Below, one piece after another: positions 1 to 8,133 of a stretch of 64,000 nt of DNA. How positions within the stretch are numbered: position 1 is the first letter of the stretch; every line of letters begins with the position of its first letter. Source of the DNA: JAFGRU01 sp963665915 (lineage in GTDB: Bacteria > Desulfobacterota > Desulfuromonadia > Desulfuromonadales > JAAYDE01); NCBI GenBank assembly GCA_963665915.2, contig CAXXSG010000001.1, positions 124,001-188,000 on the forward strand, read 5' to 3'. Under the pieces are notes generated by a model. That model was not told where the DNA came from. It saw only the letters and a list, made by a program, of their open reading frames with translations, and did no database searches. The position numbers and the translations under genes were made by a program.

Positions 1-1280
1 GTAAAAATCAGCTCGCCGGTGGCGTCGGCGTGCCCCGGATAAGCCTTGCGGATCGCCACCCCGGCAAAGTTCATCATTTTCTGAAATACGTCGCTGTAAT
101 CCCCGTCAATGCGGAAATAGACATCGCGTTTCTGAAAAGCCGGGTCCGCCAGATTGACGACCCGGAACATGTCTGGATTATCCTTGAATTCCTCATAAAG
201 GCCTGAAATATTCCCGGCGGTGTCGACCGCGACCTTTATGACCGAACGCCGCGTGAGGTTGATGTTGAACACGGCGCGCTGGATATCCTCACGTTTTTTG
301 ATCACGTACTGATTGTCGGTGTAATATTTCTGATTGCCGCTACCGGTGAAAAGCGTGGACAGCCAACCCTTTTTCTGACGCCCTTTGATCTGGCCCGATT
401 CAACTACTTTCTCTTTTTCAGGCAGAGCGGTGAAACCGGTTTTCTGATCAAATATGATCTCGGTCAACTTGCCGGCACAAAGATCGACCAAGGACTGCAT
501 CGCTTTATTGGCGGATTCTTCGGGCAAGCGGTCGAGAATATCGATCTTGATGACGCCGTCGCGGACCAGTTCGTCGGTAATATCCCGAATCTGGCGTTTG
601 GTGTAATCCTCCTGCTTGTTCTGGACTTTGGAGTAGTGTTCGTAAACGGTGGAAATATCAGCCTGAATTTTCGCCTCAAAGCTCGGCAGGACAGCCTCGT
701 AATAGGTCCGAAGCGCCACCGACACATCCGAAGTCGGCTTGGTGAGCGACTCCCAGAGAAGCGTCGCCCCATGCGGGGTCAGGGTCGCGGCCACGGCCGC
801 CTTGGATCCGGGGGTCACGGGGGCCCGTCCGCTGGAAATCAGGCTGCGGGTAAATCCCTTGTCCGAAAGAGTTCCGGAAATGACGGAGAAACTCCCCTCG
901 CTCTCCTGATGGAGAGGGACCGGGCCGCGCAGCTTGGCGCCCGACTGCTCCTTTTTGAGCGCAGCCTTGAGTTCATCCAATTCATCCGGCGGCAGACTGA
1001 AGGTGATCAGCATATGCATAAGCCCGCCACTGGTCTCTCCTTTGGGATCGATGAATTTGACCAGCGAGATTTCCGCTCCGCCGTCGCTACGGGTCGAAAC
1101 CCTCGGCGCGGGCGGAAGATAATAGTAGATCTTCGGATCCTTGGCATCCTGGAGCAGAAGGATGCCGTTGACCTCAAGCTGGCCGGATTCATAATTGACC
1201 AGCGCCCAGGCCGAATTAAAACCGGTGGCCAGAAGCAGACCGGTCAGGACCAAGCCGATAAACAGATAACGCTTGCGCAT
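1..1280 (-). CDS. Exported protein of unknown family, paralogue of the next gene upstream (3' end outside window)
   Basis: The reading frame is open from an ATG at 1280 to the left edge, so about 426 residues are visible and the C-terminus is missing. The start is preceded by a strong GGAGGGG-type Shine-Dalgarno in the 2-base gap after the preceding stop. The N-terminus (MRKRYLFIGLVLTGLLLATG) is a signal peptide, so the product is probably periplasmic or outer-surface. Family resemblance to the 777-aa neighbour is clear by eye: KDPKIYYYLPPAPR matches KDPNVFHYLPDQPR, GATLLWES matches GAELLWES, and ADPAFQKRD matches DDPVFKQRE near the visible end. No catalytic motif is apparent. It is the last visible gene of a five-gene minus-strand operon. 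I do not recognise the family and assign no function. Confidence 0.8.
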   Translation of the reverse strand, partial: MRKRYLFIGLVLTGLLLATGFNSAWALVNYESGQLEVNGILLLQDAKDPKIYYYLPPAPRVSTRSDGGAEISLVKFIDPKGETSGGLMHMLITFSLPPDELDELKAALKKEQSGAKLRGPVPLHQESEGSFSVISGTLSDKGFTRSLISSGRAPVTPGSKAAVAATLTPHGATLLWESLTKPTSDVSVALRTYYEAVLPSFEAKIQADISTVYEHYSKVQNKQEDYTKRQIRDITDELVRDGVIKIDILDRLPEESANKAMQSLVDLCAGKLTEIIFDQKTGFTALPEKEKVVESGQIKGRQKKGWLSTLFTGSGNQKYYTDNQYVIKKREDIQRAVFNINLTRRSVIKVAVDTAGNISGLYEEFKDNPDMFRVVNLADPAFQKRDVYFRIDGDYSDVFQKMMNFAGVAIRKAYPGHADATGELIF

Positions 1281-1282
1281 GA

Positions 1283-3616
1283 TCAGGCCCCTCCTTTCGG
1301 GAGTTCATCCCAGTAAACGATATTGCCTTCCAGGGCGCGCCCCGGAGCGGCGATATTTTTGCCGCCGGAAAGATGCCAGGTGATGCTGACCTGAATATCA
1401 GGATTGGCGGGATCCTCGGGGATATCGAGAACCAGCGCGGGAGCCGGTCCCCTGTTACGGATAGTCGCCTGGTTTTTGATCGGCTGTCCGCTGATCATGC
1501 TGGTAACGGTGATCACCGCATGGCGCACCCCGGCCGTGCTCAAATCGACGCCATCCCCTTCAAAGGTGACGGTACGGTAGCGATGGGGAGGCTGCAGAGC
1601 CAGCATGGGAATATCGGTCTGTTTCCAGGGAGTGCGAATTTCCACACCACCGTGGAAAGACCAGAGCGTTTCGAAGTTATAGTCAAGCCAGCGGTTGCGA
1701 TCGTCATCCCCTTTGTAACCGTACCCGAGAGAAAAGGAATTCCCTTGGGCATTGAATTTTTCAGGGGTAATGACCACTTCATCACTGGTCAAGTCACCGG
1801 ACTGGTGCTGTTTCTTCAGCTTGACGGTAACGAAGTTGAGATGGCGAGTAAAAGTGGAGGAATCCTGGCCATCAAGGGTCACCAGAATCTCACGCTGTTT
1901 GAAGACCGGATCGTCGATGGTGACGGCGCGGAACACTTTCGGGTCATGACCGTAACGCTTGTAAAGAGAGCCAATGTTTTCAGCCATGGCGAAAGCCTGT
2001 TTTTCCGTCCGGTAATGGTTCATCTGATAGACCAGCTTGCCGCTGCGCTTGATCTTCTTCATCTTGTAGGAAGCCACCAGCGAAAAACCGGGACTTCCGT
2101 TGGAACGGCTGCTGGCTGCGGTACCGGAGCGGCGGCTCGAACTCTTTTTCGGAGCGGAAGTTTTGCGGCTAACGGAAGATGAAGCGGCTTTTGTAGTGGT
2201 CGCAGGTGATCTCTGACTCGCGGCAGATTGAGAAGTTGCCGGGGCAGGGCTCGCTGTGGAACTGCCGGAGGAAACTGCAGTAGATGAGGAAGGGACGACG
2301 GACTGCGTAGCAAGGGAAGAACCGGATGTCGCAGCACCGACGGCCGCAAGACGTTCACTCAACATACGGATGCGGCCGCTGACTTCGCTTGCACGGGAAC
2401 CCGTGGGGTTGTGGTTGTACTGGTAATCCTCGTAAGCTGCCAGCGCTTCTTCCGTCGCTTCGGGCGGGAAACCGGCGCCACGAGCCTCTTCGTAGAGACG
2501 ACGGGCGCGATTGTAGGCTTCGCTGGCCGATTCGGTCGTAGCCCCCTCGGATGGAGATTCGTCGGCATACGCCTCGGCAGTCAGGAAATGCATCAACGCG
2601 GCCCAGACATCGACCTCGACATTTCCGGGATCAGGTGTCAGAAGACTGGTACGCCGGGTTGTCGAACGGGAAGAAGAGCTTCGGGAGGCGGCCGAGTCCT
2701 TGAGCATCTTGACCGCCTGATTAAGATTACTGTAGCTGTTTTTCTCGGCCGCGGCACGGGTCAATTCATCGTTAGGCGCCGGATCGAACATGACCTGCAA
2801 CAGTTTGTTATGGGCACTATCGAGAATTTTTTCAAGCGCGGCGTCTTTCCCTTTGGTGGTGATCTTGACGGCCCCGGTCTGACGCAACTCCTGAAAAAGT
2901 ATGTCGACATCAGCGCCGAACCAAGCATATTTGACACCGGCCTTCAGTTGTTGGTGCTTGCTGACCCGCGCCCAATCGGCTTCGAGGGTCGCCTCGAAAG
3001 GTTCACGCACGCCGACGAACTCCATATCGAAAACCAGGGAGATGTCCGGTGTGTCGGTCTTGAAGCTTTCCCACAGCAGCTCCGCTCCTTCGCGGGTCAG
3101 GGCCATGGAGACCGCCGCCTTCTGCCCCTCCATCAGAGGCGCCTTGCCGACTGCCACAGTTTTGGTCGTGGTAGTGTTTCCATCCTTGAAGGAAGTGATC
3201 AGGGCAAAGCTGCCTTTGCGGTAAACGATGGGCCCGTCAATAACGGCATCGGGGTATTTTTCCTGGAGAGCCTTTTCCGCCTCTTTGACCTGGCTCTTAT
3301 CCGCGCCGTAGGTTACCAGAAAATGCACAATCCCGCCGCCTTCGGCTTTGTTGGTGCCGGCCTTGCCGGTTTTTTCGGTGCGCGCATATTTGAGAAAGGA
3401 AAACTGAGGACGACCGTTTTTGGTCGCCAGACGGGGCTGGTCGGGAAGATAGTGAAAAACATTGGGGTCTTTCAGGGCTTGATAGCAGATCAGATCACCG
3501 CATTTGACCATCTTGTCGAGATTGATTTCCTGAGCTTCGCCAGCCGCAACATTTATCAGCCCCAGAATGGCCATGCTCAAGAAAATCCTTTGAAGACCCG
3601 AGCACACTTTTTTCAT
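1283..3616 (-). CDS. Large exported protein of unknown function with a Ser/Thr-rich central linker
   Basis: 777 residues. The ATG at 3616 has a GGAGGG ribosome site, and the N-terminus carries a signal peptide with likely cleavage near AAGEA. It appears to have an N-terminal region (about 30-290, with KDPNVFHYLPDQPR and GAELLWESFK) shared with the downstream gene, a low-complexity Ser/Thr/Ala/Arg-rich stretch (about 310-520), and a C-terminal part (about 525-777) rich in alternating hydrophobic residues, consistent with beta-sandwich folds. The DDPVFKQREILVTLDG segment also aligns with the downstream paralogue. It ends 2 bases before the next start. Between it and the gene upstream lies a 366-base gap holding repeats, so it may have its own promoter. 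The function is unknown; an extracellular structural or adhesin-like role is only a guess. Confidence 0.82.
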   Translation of the reverse strand: MKKVCSGLQRIFLSMAILGLINVAAGEAQEINLDKMVKCGDLICYQALKDPNVFHYLPDQPRLATKNGRPQFSFLKYARTEKTGKAGTNKAEGGGIVHFLVTYGADKSQVKEAEKALQEKYPDAVIDGPIVYRKGSFALITSFKDGNTTTTKTVAVGKAPLMEGQKAAVSMALTREGAELLWESFKTDTPDISLVFDMEFVGVREPFEATLEADWARVSKHQQLKAGVKYAWFGADVDILFQELRQTGAVKITTKGKDAALEKILDSAHNKLLQVMFDPAPNDELTRAAAEKNSYSNLNQAVKMLKDSAASRSSSSRSTTRRTSLLTPDPGNVEVDVWAALMHFLTAEAYADESPSEGATTESASEAYNRARRLYEEARGAGFPPEATEEALAAYEDYQYNHNPTGSRASEVSGRIRMLSERLAAVGAATSGSSLATQSVVPSSSTAVSSGSSTASPAPATSQSAASQRSPATTTKAASSSVSRKTSAPKKSSSRRSGTAASSRSNGSPGFSLVASYKMKKIKRSGKLVYQMNHYRTEKQAFAMAENIGSLYKRYGHDPKVFRAVTIDDPVFKQREILVTLDGQDSSTFTRHLNFVTVKLKKQHQSGDLTSDEVVITPEKFNAQGNSFSLGYGYKGDDDRNRWLDYNFETLWSFHGGVEIRTPWKQTDIPMLALQPPHRYRTVTFEGDGVDLSTAGVRHAVITVTSMISGQPIKNQATIRNRGPAPALVLDIPEDPANPDIQVSITWHLSGGKNIAAPGRALEGNIVYWDELPKGGA

Positions 3617-3631
3617 TTTCCCTCCGTTTTT

Positions 3632-3696
3632 GTAGCTATTCAGCGCAATGGACTCGCAGCGCCCGGAAAAGGTCTCTGGCGCCTGGATGGCGACAG
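3632..3696 (+). repeat. Dispersed repeat family R1, head segment
   Basis: GTAGCTATTCAGCGCAATGG at the left of this segment, followed by a GC-rich GCGCC..GGATGGCG tail, matches segments at 22227-22296 and, on the other strand, 24100-24251. It lies in the 366-base gap between two exported-protein genes. It is a degenerate copy and its function is unknown. Confidence 0.55.
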
Positions 3697-3700
3697 TTTA

Positions 3701-3740
3701 GCCTGGTTTATTTGTGAGGCTTTGTCGTGAAACCGACAAG
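3701..3740 (+). repeat. Dispersed short repeat family R2 (CTTTGTCG motif)
   Basis: The segment reads GCCTGGTTTATTTGTGAGGC and continues with TTTGTCGTGAAACCGACAAG. It resembles 12469-12505 and 36444-36476, where a GTTTTATTC / CTTTGTCGCGAA core recurs. All three copies are intergenic. The core contains a short TTGTCG/CGACAA inverted repeat here. Confidence 0.45.
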
Positions 3741-3880
3741 TTTGCGTTAGATCAAGCCAAGCACAGTGACGCTCTCTGTGGGCGTAATGGCAATCCGCCG
3801 AAGAGCAAGTTGCGAGCAAGGCTTGAGATGGCGTGAAATTGACGGTTGCAGCAAAAGTCTTCATGAATGATCCAGGCTCT

Positions 3881-3960
3881 CCCTATGGATGGGTTCATGC
3901 GGCCCTTGGAATGGGTGGCACGAGGCCATAAACCAACGAGGTGAAAAGTTTCCCGTTTAT
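3881..3960 (+). repeat. Dispersed repeat family R1, tail segment
   Basis: CCCTATGGATGGGTTCATGC, followed by a GGCC.TTGGAATGGGTGGCA block and GTGAAAAGTTTC, matches the distal half of the R1 copy on the minus strand at 24100-24251. Head (3632-3696) and tail are separated here by about 185 bases of other sequence, suggesting that an R1 copy was interrupted. Confidence 0.55.
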
Positions 3961-3982
3961 TTTAATTTTCCAGGACAGCCGG

Positions 3983-4975
3983 TTATTCTTCACTTTCAGT
4001 TTCCGGCTCCCTATATTCAGTCACATCCAACAGACTGTCCCCGTTTTTCTTTTGCCAGGGTCCGACTTCCTTGCGGCCGTCGTTAAAGATACGGGTCACC
4101 CGATAGCGGTAGGGCTGGTCCAGATCCCTGGACAGATCGAACTCAATCCGCGTCCGGCAATCTTCTGAAGCGCGGAAGGTTACTTCCTTCACCAGATCCC
4201 GACCGGGTACAGGGATAGCCACTTCCACTACTTTGGCATAAAGATTTTCATCGAGGTTTTCCAGAAAATCGAAACAGAAGATATCGAGCCCGGTATAGCC
4301 TCTAACCATGCGCCCGCCGAGATCGGTACGCCGAAACTTGTCGGGCCACTTTTCCATGTCCAGCGGCAAAGGCAGGGTCCAGGTGGTCGCCGACGCTTGT
4401 TCTTGCCATTCATCCTCCACCTGGCGGACACCGGCAAGGGTCTCTTCCACGACCAGACTCACCTGAGTCTGTCCAGCACTGACCGCTTTCCATAGGAGTT
4501 CGGCCATATGAATATCGAGGGGCAACATCAGGCTCCTCTCGCTCCAACGACTCCCCTGAGTCCAGGTCCGGGACTGGTCCCCGAACAGCAGGCTTATCCG
4601 AGCGCCGGAGACAGGCATGCTACGCAGTTTTGGATGAACGATTTTCCGGGCTTTGAGCTTCTGACGAATAGGGCGATTGAGCTTCGACCTCGCCTCTCTT
4701 TCGATCCTCACCTGAAAGATGCCACGCACGCGAAAAAGGTTCTGATCTCCGGTACCCTTGGTCCCCAAATAACGATAGATTTCCAGGCCGAAGTCGGGAC
4801 CCTTGCCTTTTTCTTCACTCACGACAGGCGTTGCCGGGGACGGGTACCAGGTGTTTTTATTCTTATGATCCTGATAAACCCTGACTCCATTAACGTCGGC
4901 GAAAACCGCGAGGTTAGGGGCAGCCTGGAGCGGCACCGCCAAAAGGAGAAATATCAGAACGAAAACCGCTTTCAC
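3983..4975 (-). CDS. Exported protein of unknown function, 330 aa
   Basis: The signal peptide MKAVFVLIFLLLAVPLQAAP is cleaved probably after LQA, so the product is exported. The start overlaps the upstream gene's stop by 4 bases (ATGA), which indicates translational coupling. A short pattern near residue 30-50 (YQDHKNKNTWYPSPATP) and another near residue 155 (AELLWKAVSAGQTQVSLVVE) recall the corresponding KDP..YLP..P and LLWES..T..DVS blocks of the two longer downstream proteins, so I infer distant homology. The C-terminus (PYRYRVTRIFNDGRKEVGPW) resembles the end of the protein encoded just upstream (PLLYRYQLQAVLESGDLATE). The protein is hypothetical and no enzyme motif is seen. Confidence 0.8.
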   Translation of the reverse strand: MKAVFVLIFLLLAVPLQAAPNLAVFADVNGVRVYQDHKNKNTWYPSPATPVVSEEKGKGPDFGLEIYRYLGTKGTGDQNLFRVRGIFQVRIEREARSKLNRPIRQKLKARKIVHPKLRSMPVSGARISLLFGDQSRTWTQGSRWSERSLMLPLDIHMAELLWKAVSAGQTQVSLVVEETLAGVRQVEDEWQEQASATTWTLPLPLDMEKWPDKFRRTDLGGRMVRGYTGLDIFCFDFLENLDENLYAKVVEVAIPVPGRDLVKEVTFRASEDCRTRIEFDLSRDLDQPYRYRVTRIFNDGRKEVGPWQKKNGDSLLDVTEYREPETESEE

Positions 4976-6525
4976 TGCTCCTCCGTCTCCTCCTGAGGAG
5001 AAAGGATCGCTTCCAGCTGGGACGTTCCGAAAAACTGCCGGAGGCTTTTGGCATCGCGCCAGCCCTCTTCGGTCGCCAGGTCTCCCGATTCCAGAACCGC
5101 CTGTAATTGATAACGGTAGAGGAGGGGATCTTCACCCTTGTCCTCGGGAAGGTAAAGTTGCAGGTCCTCGTTGCGATTGCCCTCTTCCGTCAGTTCGATC
5201 TCCCGCTCCTTGACCGAATTTCCGCCGGCAACGAAATAAGGCGACTTTACCCGAACCAGAATCTTGTAGATACCCAGCTCGGAAAAAATCCCGGGGATGG
5301 CTTCGAACACCACGGGATTGGCCGGCGCCAGAGCCACGCCTTTGCGCACGTCTTTGTCGATCGACTGAAGACACGAGGCACAGTCACTGTCCAGAGAGGT
5401 CCCCAGCCAGGCGACCAGGACGCCCTGACCGAGGAGCTTCTCAGCCGCGGGGAGGCTAAAGGGCCGCTTGGCCCCGGGAGCTACCGGATTGGATTTCTTG
5501 AGATTTTTTGAAATCCGTTCGAGGCTGTTTCCTTTCTGCCGATAGGCATGAATCGCCTCGACTTCCATGGGAAAGGACGTAAGGTTGTGAAGTTTATTGA
5601 TTGAGCGCCCCTGAACCCAGTCGTCAAAACCTTCCACCCGCTCACCGCTGAAATGGCTGTACTGAATACGGATCGGAATGGGGACTGTCTGGTCGCCAAC
5701 TGGTACTTTGAGGCTCCCGATCACGCCTTCCCGGGATATCTGGGCGAGGATTTCTTCCGCCTCGTCCTGAGTCAGAGAAAGGGTCAAACGGAAAGGCTGC
5801 TTGAGATGGGCGGGGGGAGTGATGTTAATCCGCTCGGCTGGAAGGGCGAAGCCGGCGCTTAAAGCCTGCAGATCGGCAGCGGCTCCCAATCCCTGGAGAG
5901 ATTTCAGTTCCAGCGGATCGGTCTTTTTCAGCTCCAGGGCCTCACGTAACACCGCCTTGAGGAGACCCACGTCCCCGCTCCGGAAAGGTGCGCCCAGATC
6001 AGCCGAGATCAGTACGGAGGGCTTCCCCTTCTCATTCTGATAATTGTACTGCACATTAAGCTTGTAGCCGTTTGCATCGTGCAACAGGAGAATTTCCCGT
6101 GGCAGGTAATAAAAAACATGCCCGGCCGCTTTGTCCTGAAAAATCAGGTTGACGTCCCAGCCGCTGGCTTCGCTGATATCCTGGAGAAGCCCTGAATCTT
6201 CAATGACATCGCCAAGATCGAGAGCCGCCTTGGGGTCCGGCCCCTGAGCCTTGATCGGTTGGGGAACCACAACCGGCCTCAGTTGGGGTAGCCGAGTAAT
6301 GATCTTTTTATTAATTTTCACCGGCGTAAGCGGCTTGAACTGGACCGCTCGCAGCATAACCGGCGATGCTTTTCTCATGACTGGCTGAACGCCCTGTACC
6401 GTGGCTTTGGTCTCGGCGGAAACAGTCCAGGGGATAAGAGCTACGCTGAGAAAAGCAAACAACACCAGAATACGCATGAAACTCCTCCTCGTCTTTCCTG
6501 ACTTTTCAGGAACCAACCTTGACAA
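4972..6525 (-). CDS. Exported protein of unknown function, 517 aa
   Basis: The longest frame starts at 6525 (MSRLVPEKSGKTRRSFMRIL). The functional start may be the internal ATG at 6477, which directly precedes a signal peptide (MRILVLFAFLSVALIPWTVS) and has GAGGAG upstream. A block with HVFYYLPREILLLHD near residue 135 parallels the KDP..YYLP block of the downstream paralogues. A region with CASC near residue 400 could be a disulphide or metal pair. The gene overlaps its upstream neighbour by 20 bases from the long start and its downstream neighbour by 4 bases, so the three form one transcription unit. I do not recognise the family. Confidence 0.78.
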   Translation of the reverse strand: MSRLVPEKSGKTRRSFMRILVLFAFLSVALIPWTVSAETKATVQGVQPVMRKASPVMLRAVQFKPLTPVKINKKIITRLPQLRPVVVPQPIKAQGPDPKAALDLGDVIEDSGLLQDISEASGWDVNLIFQDKAAGHVFYYLPREILLLHDANGYKLNVQYNYQNEKGKPSVLISADLGAPFRSGDVGLLKAVLREALELKKTDPLELKSLQGLGAAADLQALSAGFALPAERINITPPAHLKQPFRLTLSLTQDEAEEILAQISREGVIGSLKVPVGDQTVPIPIRIQYSHFSGERVEGFDDWVQGRSINKLHNLTSFPMEVEAIHAYRQKGNSLERISKNLKKSNPVAPGAKRPFSLPAAEKLLGQGVLVAWLGTSLDSDCASCLQSIDKDVRKGVALAPANPVVFEAIPGIFSELGIYKILVRVKSPYFVAGGNSVKEREIELTEEGNRNEDLQLYLPEDKGEDPLLYRYQLQAVLESGDLATEEGWRDAKSLRQFFGTSQLEAILSPQEETEEQ

Positions 6526-7816
6526 GATGCGGCTTCACCCAAACCGTCCAGTCCTGTGAACTACTTTTCCCGGCCCGGACGCTGAGGATAATCCTGACTT
6601 TTTTTCCGGCCCATCTGGAAAGATCAGCGTCTAGGGAAACATATGTCCGCGGCGATACTTTTTTCCGCAAAACCGTACGGTAACTGCCACCATCCTGAAC
6701 ACGGACGACAAAGGTTGCGCCGTCGGAAGCGGTCGCCCCTTTGAGGAAAGCGGCTGTGGCGCGGAAATGGACATTTTTGTCCAGAGTCATTTCAGGGTAG
6801 AGGCCGCTGATCCGTCCTGCGTTCCTCCAGGTCGGATGGGTCTGAAGAAGCTGGCGAGCAGCATTGTTCGGGTTGATCCGGCCGTTTTCGATGCAACGGA
6901 CAAACCCTCTTTGGTCATTCGGGCTGCCGGGGAAACTGAGAGGGCCTGCTGAACCGCGCCACTCCGCCTTTGAGGCATTAGTAAAGAAATCGTAGTTTCC
7001 GACCTTCAAACCTTGCAGGCCAGTAAAAACAGCCACGGTCGTGGGCTGAGACGTCGCCGTCGGGGAAGCACCGGCGGTACTTGCAGCACCGGATAGAGGT
7101 TGAGCCGTCTGAGCAGCTTGCGTGCCGGCAGGCTTCACACCCTGGACGGGGGAAAGAACAGTGCCGGGAATAACGAACGGCCGAGTCGACACTCGGGCGT
7201 CGCCATCCCCCTCATCAGTCTCCCCTTCCGCCAGCTCAATCATTTCGCCGCCCTCTTCCATGTCCTCCGCGATATCCTGATCGTCACTGGCGGTCCAGAC
7301 CTTGGCCAGATCATAAGCCAGATTCCCGAAAGGTCGGTCTTCATGACCTTCCCGGATTAGAAAAAGTTCAACCTGATCCGATTCCACCTCACCGGAGGAA
7401 GAACCCCAGCCGTCGTCGCTGCCGCCGCTTTTGCGAATCGTCAGGCGAGCCCGCCCCTTTTTCCCGCTGATGGGCGAAAGGGTGGTTTCAAAATTTTCAA
7501 GGGGAAATCCGCCCTGCAGGACCCGGCCATTGACGGAAACACCGTCCCTGCGTTTCACTTTTTCATAAGTGACGTCCAGAACCAGGGCATTTCCCCGCCT
7601 TTCCACCAGATCGACCTGACCAATGCGCCCTTCATAGGTTCCCAGCCATTGGTCCATGGCTTCTTTCAAACCCTCTTGAGCCACATTACCGAGCACATCC
7701 GTCAAACCTTTGAGGAAACCGCCCTGTTGGCCATCGGCCGGGGTTTCTTCAGCAAACGCAGCCGAACTCCCGAAGACCATGCTTACCGCTATCAATAATA
7801 TGAACCATCTTTTCAT
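6506..7816 (-). CDS. Exported protein of unknown function with a C-terminal beta-sandwich-like domain, first gene of the operon
   Basis: 436 residues with a textbook signal peptide (MKRWFILLIAVSMVFGSSAA, cleaved after AFA) and a GGAGGTGGCAG ribosome site before the ATG at 7816. An N-terminal region (about 25-180) is followed by an acidic then Ala/Thr/Pro-rich linker (about 195-270). A C-terminal domain (about 280-436) ends in WAGKKVRIILSVRAGKSSSQ and DWTVWVKPHL, a pattern typical of jelly-roll carbohydrate-binding modules such as NPCBM; that assignment is inferred from style, not from a motif. It is the promoter-proximal gene of the five-gene exported-protein run. Confidence 0.8.
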   Translation of the reverse strand: MKRWFILLIAVSMVFGSSAAFAEETPADGQQGGFLKGLTDVLGNVAQEGLKEAMDQWLGTYEGRIGQVDLVERRGNALVLDVTYEKVKRRDGVSVNGRVLQGGFPLENFETTLSPISGKKGRARLTIRKSGGSDDGWGSSSGEVESDQVELFLIREGHEDRPFGNLAYDLAKVWTASDDQDIAEDMEEGGEMIELAEGETDEGDGDARVSTRPFVIPGTVLSPVQGVKPAGTQAAQTAQPLSGAASTAGASPTATSQPTTVAVFTGLQGLKVGNYDFFTNASKAEWRGSAGPLSFPGSPNDQRGFVRCIENGRINPNNAARQLLQTHPTWRNAGRISGLYPEMTLDKNVHFRATAAFLKGATASDGATFVVRVQDGGSYRTVLRKKVSPRTYVSLDADLSRWAGKKVRIILSVRAGKSSSQDWTVWVKPHLVKVGS

Positions 7817-8133
7817 CTGCCACCTCCGCCACGTAAAAACGTTTTACCTGAAATTAAAAAGACTTTAATTCAGCAAGTTTCATTCCCGCAGAGCCCATCA
7901 CTCCCAAAAGAACACGTCGGACTGAAAAAAATTGTTACAAAAACATAATAGTTTATTCATAGCAAAAAAAACGGGATAATGTTAGGAAAAACTAAAGAAC
8001 AACGCCATCATCAGCGCTATTTCCATCTCTCAAAAAAACTTTAGAATGATATCATTAAAATCAACTATGACCTCGATGAAAAAATGGTTACACTATTTTT
8101 CATTTCCGAGTGTCCAAGCCAAGAGGAACGGAC
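7817..8133. other. Divergent intergenic region
   Basis: About 320 AT-rich bases separate the minus-strand exported-protein operon from pepD. Promoters for both directions should lie here, but I could not pick a convincing -35/-10 pair on either strand. Apart from A/T runs and a short GATATC palindrome near 8048, I see nothing specific. Confidence 0.5.

Noticed and set aside
2411..3730. Plus-strand open frame of about 439 codons
   Set aside because: It is antisense to the 777-aa exported-protein gene, which has a signal peptide, ribosome site and paralogue; the plus-strand product has no recognisable features.
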